DNA from: Parcubacteria group bacterium
GTDB lineage: Bacteria > Patescibacteriota > Minisyncoccia > JACQLN01
DNA: 14,398 nt
Assembly (NCBI GenBank): GCA_016204035.1
Contig: JACQLN010000020.1
Location: forward strand, 1-14,398
Direction of reading: 5' to 3'
Positions 10,493-14,398 of this stretch are shown piece after piece. The notes under the pieces are model-generated. The model was not told the origin of the DNA. It made no database searches and was given only the letters and a program-made list of their open reading frames with translations. Made by a program: the position numbers and the translations under genes. Each line of letters begins with the position of its first letter. Within the stretch, counting starts at the first letter, position 1.

Positions 10493-12208
10493 TTAATCAA
10501 GTCTATAAACAAATATAGAGTATCCAATTTTGGTTACGGGTTCGTATTTATCCAGCCACCTGTAATAGGTGGTGTTTTGGTCAAAACCCTTGGTGGCTAC
10601 GGCCCGACCGCCTTGTAGGAGTGTGGCCGAAACGGCCAGCCAACCGTGGCGTTGGTTCGTATCGCCCGCGTCCAATTTTTCATATTTGTTACCCAAATAA
10701 TATTGCGGGTTGCCGCCGCCAAAATAATCCAGTTTAATTTTATCAATTCCGTTTTTATCAACGTACCGGGTTAGGCGTCTTAAGTCTTGCCCCCAGTCTA
10801 AGTTGGAATCCGCCACGTATTTATAACCGTTAGCCGGTCCGCCGGCTAGTTCGTTAAAATACGCCAAATAATATGGATAAGTGGCTACAGTTTCTATAAC
10901 CAGCCAAAAAACCAAGGCAATTGTCAGCAACGATTTATTCCCGAGCCGTTTTTTTATTTGGCCGGCCGTTAAAAGATAAATAAAAGGAAAAGTCGGCAAA
11001 ACATGCCGCAAGCCGATATTTAAGTTGCCATTGATGCTGGTAGCCCAATAAAAAATAATAAAAGTCAGCCATACGAATTCAGTGAAATTGTTTTTTATCC
11101 ATTCACCCGGATTTCTTTTTTTAATGATTCCCAGAACTGTTTTTTGCATGGCGAGCAAGGTGGTTAAAAAAACCAGAATCAAAACTGGAATTGGTTCCTT
11201 TAGAACATAAACTGCTGGAAAATAACTTTTCCAGGAGGTGGAAGATACCTCGCCCATAAAATAAGTAGTGTTGCCGCCGCCGGCCCGTTGAAAAACCATA
11301 AGTAATCCTAAGGAGTATTGGGCATAAGGCCTTAATAAGGGTTGATCGGCCAGCCACAAAACCGCCTCGGCGGCCGGCCTAAAAGGGTAAGATCGCAAAG
11401 TGAATTCAGTATCTTGTTTTTGGCGTTCCATAGGATAATTCCAAACATGAAACTGGTATACGGGCCAGACTAAAAGATAGCCAATAGTGAAAATAGCCAC
11501 TAGGTATAAAATAATTTTTGAGAAAGAAATTTTTTTTGAAACTAACCAGTAAGCCAAACCGGTGAAGATAAAAAGCGGCACTAAAAGAATAAGTGAAAAT
11601 TTCATCAGTTGAGCCACACCAAAAGCCAAACCGGCATAAACCAGATGTTTTTTAGACGGTTGATTTATAAATTTAACAAAAAAGTATAAAGCCATAACAA
11701 AAGCCAAAGCCGCGCCGACGTCGGTGGTGACATAACGGCCCTGGGCGATGATATTGGGTGAAAACGCCGTTAAAGCTAGAGCTAAAAGCCCGCCGCCGGC
11801 GCCGTATTTTTCACGCCCCCACCAATAAACCAGCCAGCACAACAAAACAAATAACGCCATAACCATCACGCGCGCCGCGAAAGCGATTTGATCGGGGTTA
11901 TTGCCGCTTTCATAAAAAAAATGCGAACCGGCGGCCCATTGGCCGTTAACATCGTTTTTCCAGGAATAATGTTCAGTATCCAAATTTATTTTTTGAAACA
12001 GCAGTGGCAGAGCCGCCAAGTCCTTTATTAAAGGCGGATGTTCCGGATTAAACCGCATGTCTTTTTGGGTTAAATAAGAATAACCGGCTGTAATATGAGG
12101 CGATTCATCGGTGGTTACCGCGTCGCCCCGGACGGAAAAAACAGCTAGCCCTAAAGCAGAAATTATAATTACAGCCGCGCCGATATCTGATCTTGTAAAT
12201 TTAATCAT
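10493..12208 (-). CDS. PMT/ArnT-like membrane glycosyltransferase
   Basis: The 571-aa polytopic protein has about ten or more hydrophobic helices. The first luminal/extracellular loop contains TTDESPHITAGYSYL (residues 32-46, with Asp34-Glu35) and then RFNPEHPPLIKDLAALP. The acidic pair after the first helix and the HPPL-type loop are hallmarks of the GT-C fold PMT_2 group (ArnT, dolichyl-phosphate mannosyltransferase relatives), which move a sugar from a polyprenyl-phosphate carrier to an acceptor outside the membrane. The C-terminal part (YVADSNLDWGQDLRRLTRYV) is typical of the CPR and archaeal versions. Sugar and acceptor cannot be inferred. Its ATG overlaps the stop of the upstream glycosyltransferase by 4 nt, so the two are probably translationally coupled. 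Transcription likely ends at 10315. Confidence 0.8.
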   Translation of the reverse strand: MIKFTRSDIGAAVIIISALGLAVFSVRGDAVTTDESPHITAGYSYLTQKDMRFNPEHPPLIKDLAALPLLFQKINLDTEHYSWKNDVNGQWAAGSHFFYESGNNPDQIAFAARVMVMALFVLLCWLVYWWGREKYGAGGGLLALALTAFSPNIIAQGRYVTTDVGAALAFVMALYFFVKFINQPSKKHLVYAGLAFGVAQLMKFSLILLVPLFIFTGLAYWLVSKKISFSKIILYLVAIFTIGYLLVWPVYQFHVWNYPMERQKQDTEFTLRSYPFRPAAEAVLWLADQPLLRPYAQYSLGLLMVFQRAGGGNTTYFMGEVSSTSWKSYFPAVYVLKEPIPVLILVFLTTLLAMQKTVLGIIKKRNPGEWIKNNFTEFVWLTFIIFYWATSINGNLNIGLRHVLPTFPFIYLLTAGQIKKRLGNKSLLTIALVFWLVIETVATYPYYLAYFNELAGGPANGYKYVADSNLDWGQDLRRLTRYVDKNGIDKIKLDYFGGGNPQYYLGNKYEKLDAGDTNQRHGWLAVSATLLQGGRAVATKGFDQNTTYYRWLDKYEPVTKIGYSIFVYRLD

Positions 12209-13761
12209 TTTATTATAAAAGCTCTGAAGGTGATTAAATTAACTTCACGAATTTGCGGATATTTTTGTTTTATCCGATTGGTTATGTTTTTTTCTGTTTT
12301 AGTGGGTATAATAACCGCGTTTTTAAGATCGGCCGGTAAAGAATTTAATTTATCGGGAGTGATATAGTTAATCGGTTTATTGTAACTTAAAAACATAATC
12401 GGTTGGGCCTGAATGGGCGCGTCTTTAATTATAGAACCGGATTCATTTACCACCACGTATTTTATTGTTTTTGAATCAAGTTGGTTTAAGTAATCGGCTA
12501 TATGGGTAAGGCGCGTGTCAAAATTATCCACTACCTCCAACTTATTGCTCCAAACCACAAAATAAGTTTTGTATTCCCATAAACCCACCCAGGCCAAAAA
12601 TAGAAATGAAAAAATCGCTAACTCTCTTTTAATTCTTTTAACTTTGCCCGACAGCAATTTATTATTGGAATCGCCGGCCGAGCGGTTTAGTTTGTTTTGC
12701 AGCCAGTTGTAAAACCGGCTTAAACCTACGGCCGAGAGTATAAACACCGCTGGCATGGCTCCTAAAGCTCTAAGGGCGTGGGGCGCGCCTTCGGGCGCTA
12801 AAAAATTTGGCAATAACATTACTAAAAACCATAGAATCAAAAAAAAGTTGCTGGGGGATTTAATATGCCGTAGGGTATAAAACAAGCCGATCAAAAAACC
12901 AATGCCTATCGGCCAAAAAAGTTCGGGCCGTCCGGCTAAATTATGCCGCCAGTTGCCGTCGCCATAAAAATTAAACATACCCAAAGTTTTAATGGCTGAT
13001 TCGGCCAAAGCCGTTCCGGGCGCTGGAGAATTAAATATGGACACTTGAACCGCCCGGCCCAAAAAGTCAGCTGGATTTTGGATGTAATATGCGAGCAACG
13101 GCGTCATGGTTATCACGGCGCCGATTCCAAAAATCACCAATGATTTTAAGACCAGTTTTTTGTCCAACACCGGATGTCGGACAATCAGCAGTATCAAAAA
13201 AGTTAAAATTAATAAAAGCGGGGAGACGCGCCAGGATATATAAGTATGAAAACCCAAACCGTAAATTAAACCAGCTAACCATATCCGAAGCCGGCTTCTG
13301 TTAATCATACCCGACCATAAAAAATAAAAAGCCCAAACTAAAATAAAGGGCAGCATGGCCGCTCTAAAACCGATACGGGAAAAATTGACCGGCCAGAAGG
13401 AAACAGCCATTAGGTAACTAGCCAATAGGGCCATAGAGTTACCCCAAAAGAGTTGGATCAAAAAAAATAAACCCAGAACAGTCAACGTTCCAAAAATTCC
13501 GGAGACGATCCTCAAAGACCATGTCTGGACTCCGAAGTATTTGACGCTTAAAGATTGGAGATTTATGAATAAACCTTCCCGACCATTGTTTTCCGGATAA
13601 AAAACTTTCCAGTTTTTTTCGGCCAAAACATCTAAAGCGTTAACTCCATTAGCCGCTTCGTCGGGATAAAGCCCGGGTGGAGATTCAGCAATCTTATAGA
13701 ACCTAAAAAACGCGGAAACGGCCAAAATAAAAGTCAAAATCAAAAGCGTTGTTTTGCGCAT
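12205..13761 (-). CDS. PMT-type membrane glycosyltransferase, first gene of the operon
   Basis: The 518-aa polytopic protein follows the same GT-C plan as its neighbour. A short N-terminal helix leads to RFYKIAESPPGLYPDEAANGVNAL (residues 20-43), where Asp34-Glu35 form the catalytic-type acidic pair, and then to NNGREGLFINLQ in the same loop. About nine to eleven further hydrophobic segments follow. The last 120 residues, after the final helix (FLFLAWVGLWEY), form a soluble domain. The family transfers sugars from a lipid-phosphate carrier; donor and target are unknown. The start ATG at 13761 faces the acidic-protein gene across 40 bp, so the promoters are divergent. The stop TGA overlaps the next start (ATGA). 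The pair may glycosylate surface proteins or cell-envelope polymers. Confidence 0.8.
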   Translation of the reverse strand: MRKTTLLILTFILAVSAFFRFYKIAESPPGLYPDEAANGVNALDVLAEKNWKVFYPENNGREGLFINLQSLSVKYFGVQTWSLRIVSGIFGTLTVLGLFFLIQLFWGNSMALLASYLMAVSFWPVNFSRIGFRAAMLPFILVWAFYFLWSGMINRSRLRIWLAGLIYGLGFHTYISWRVSPLLLILTFLILLIVRHPVLDKKLVLKSLVIFGIGAVITMTPLLAYYIQNPADFLGRAVQVSIFNSPAPGTALAESAIKTLGMFNFYGDGNWRHNLAGRPELFWPIGIGFLIGLFYTLRHIKSPSNFFLILWFLVMLLPNFLAPEGAPHALRALGAMPAVFILSAVGLSRFYNWLQNKLNRSAGDSNNKLLSGKVKRIKRELAIFSFLFLAWVGLWEYKTYFVVWSNKLEVVDNFDTRLTHIADYLNQLDSKTIKYVVVNESGSIIKDAPIQAQPIMFLSYNKPINYITPDKLNSLPADLKNAVIIPTKTEKNITNRIKQKYPQIREVNLITFRAFIIK

Positions 13762-13781
13762 CTGAAATGTTATGCTTGATA

Positions 13782-13790
13782 TGTTATAAT
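13782..13790 (+). promoter_or_regulatory. Extended -10 promoter of the acidic-protein gene
   Basis: TGTTATAAT matches the extended -10 consensus, with TATAAT at 13785-13790. A start site near 13797 leaves only about five bases before the ATG at 13802, so the mRNA should be leaderless or nearly so. No clear -35 is present, as expected for an extended -10 promoter. Confidence 0.65.
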
Positions 13791-13801
13791 AATAACACTA
13801 T

Positions 13802-14272
13802 ATGGATCAAAATTCTAAGGAAAATCTATTAGGTCAAGAAAATCAATCTGGAGCTGGATTACCAGTTGAGAGTTCTGATCTGCCGGCGGTGGAAAATAAA
13901 CCGTCTGCGATGGGCGAAGTTGAACCGCCTGCGGTGAATGCAACTGAACCGTCGCCGGAAATTTTTTCCGGTGAGACGGAGATGGGTAATGGGTCTTCGG
14001 TCCAGCCGCAAACCGATGATTCTCAAACGCAATCGCGATCATATACCGAAGAAGAGATTCATCAACAAGCCAACGAACTTACTCCTTTGCCTCAAGAAGA
14101 TAAACTAGACCGGTTAAAATCCGTAGCTTTGCGCCAAGGTCTGGAAAAAGCCGTAAAGATTGCTAAAAAGATGAACGACCCGCGCCTTTTAGACGAACTG
14201 CATGATGCCATTAAAGACGATCCTAATCTAAAAACACAATTGGAAGCGATGGGTAAGTTGGAGAAGCTCTAA
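13802..14272 (+). CDS. Acidic protein of unknown function with helical C-terminus
   Basis: I do not recognise a named domain. The 156-aa product has a disordered, Glu/Ser/Pro/Asn-rich N-terminal half (residues 1-80, no hydrophobic segment) and a compact helical C-terminal half. The latter runs from YTEEEIHQQANELTPLPQ through LKSVALRQGLEKAVKIAKKM and ends in an LLDELHDAIKDDPNLK segment. It has no signal peptide, so it is probably cytoplasmic; the tail after a flexible linker could bind a partner protein. It is transcribed from an extended -10 promoter with almost no leader, divergent from the glycosyltransferase operon. The next gene starts 14 nt after its stop without a terminator, so the two likely form an operon. 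Confidence 0.7.
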   Translation: MDQNSKENLLGQENQSGAGLPVESSDLPAVENKPSAMGEVEPPAVNATEPSPEIFSGETEMGNGSSVQPQTDDSQTQSRSYTEEEIHQQANELTPLPQEDKLDRLKSVALRQGLEKAVKIAKKMNDPRLLDELHDAIKDDPNLKTQLEAMGKLEKL

Positions 14273-14286
14273 ATATAAATATACAG

Positions 14287-14398
14287 ATGCCAGAGCTTGC
14301 GCAAACTTTTCTAACCAGCGTGGGTTTGCTATTCGGCCTTATAGCAGCCGGCTTTTTGATTCTAAAATTTATAATTAGCTCCATAAAAAAACCTGGGC
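14287..14398 (+). CDS. Membrane protein, N-terminal fragment (continues beyond window)
   Basis: Thirty-seven codons are visible from ATG 14287, open to the window edge. The N-terminus MPELAQTFLTSVGLL leads into one hydrophobic helix (about residues 9-32, LTSVGLLFGLIAAGFLILKF) followed by a basic turn (SSIKKPG), suggesting an N-terminal membrane anchor. No catalytic part is visible, so no function is given. It is close behind, and in the same direction as, the acidic-protein gene. No Shine-Dalgarno is seen. Confidence 0.6.
   Translation, partial: MPELAQTFLTSVGLLFGLIAAGFLILKFIISSIKKPG

Noticed and set aside
13089..13304. 71-aa plus-strand ORF
   Set aside because: It lies antisense within the hydrophobic part of the glycosyltransferase gene and has no start signals.

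Overview
The window reads as a piece of a Candidate Phyla Radiation (Patescibacteria, Parcubacteria-like) chromosome. This is an inference from gene content and style, not a phylogenetic placement. The signs are short single-copy housekeeping genes set close together, a shortened lysyl-tRNA synthetase, two large PMT-type membrane glycosyltransferases, an FtsQ-like protein after serS, almost no Shine-Dalgarno sequences before the core genes, and intergenic gaps full of small palindromes. TGA ends several genes (mreD-like, mrdA, lysS, the 60-aa gene), so the UGA-as-glycine code of some CPR lineages does not apply. No tRNA, rRNA, CRISPR array or transposase gene was seen.

Region 1 (1-2290) is surface/export cargo. 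It holds the 3' end of a PKD-domain protein, then a secreted M64-type zinc peptidase with a C-terminal dockerin-like calcium-binding pair. Copies of an AAGGTCAGACCTT hairpin lie on both sides of the peptidase gene. The gene has its own promoter, a hairpin followed by a boxA-like GTTCTTT sequence, and a clear Shine-Dalgarno. A structured stretch with a 34-bp perfect palindrome and a strong terminator closes this unit.

Region 2 (2317-6389) is cell wall and housekeeping: an MreD-like membrane protein, PBP2 (mrdA), folD and greA. Region 3 (6375-6693) is a self-contained transcription unit for a 60-aa protein of unknown function, with promoter, hairpin plus boxA-like leader, Shine-Dalgarno and terminator. 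Region 4 (6694-10396) holds lysS, serS and a single-pass FtsQ/DivIB-like protein. Region 5 (10493-13761, minus strand) is a two-gene operon of PMT/ArnT-like glycosyltransferases with an ATGA overlap. Its likely terminator lies inside the convergent FtsQ-like gene. Region 6 (13782-14398) starts divergently with a nearly leaderless gene for an acidic protein, followed by the start of a membrane protein cut by the window end.

The most unusual feature is a family of hairpins between 4769 and 9778. They share a constant loop (consensus TCGC-nnn-GCTC, about 11 nt), but each has a different stem. They sit in every gap around folD, greA, lysS, serS and the FtsQ-like gene, are sometimes nested in one another, twice include the start codon in the stem, and once supply the C-terminal residues of FolD. 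A second family of palindromes (2183-2216, 2785-2820, 10436-10479) shares a CGATCG-like centre with unrelated arms. Both look like non-coding elements with a fixed core and locus-specific arms.
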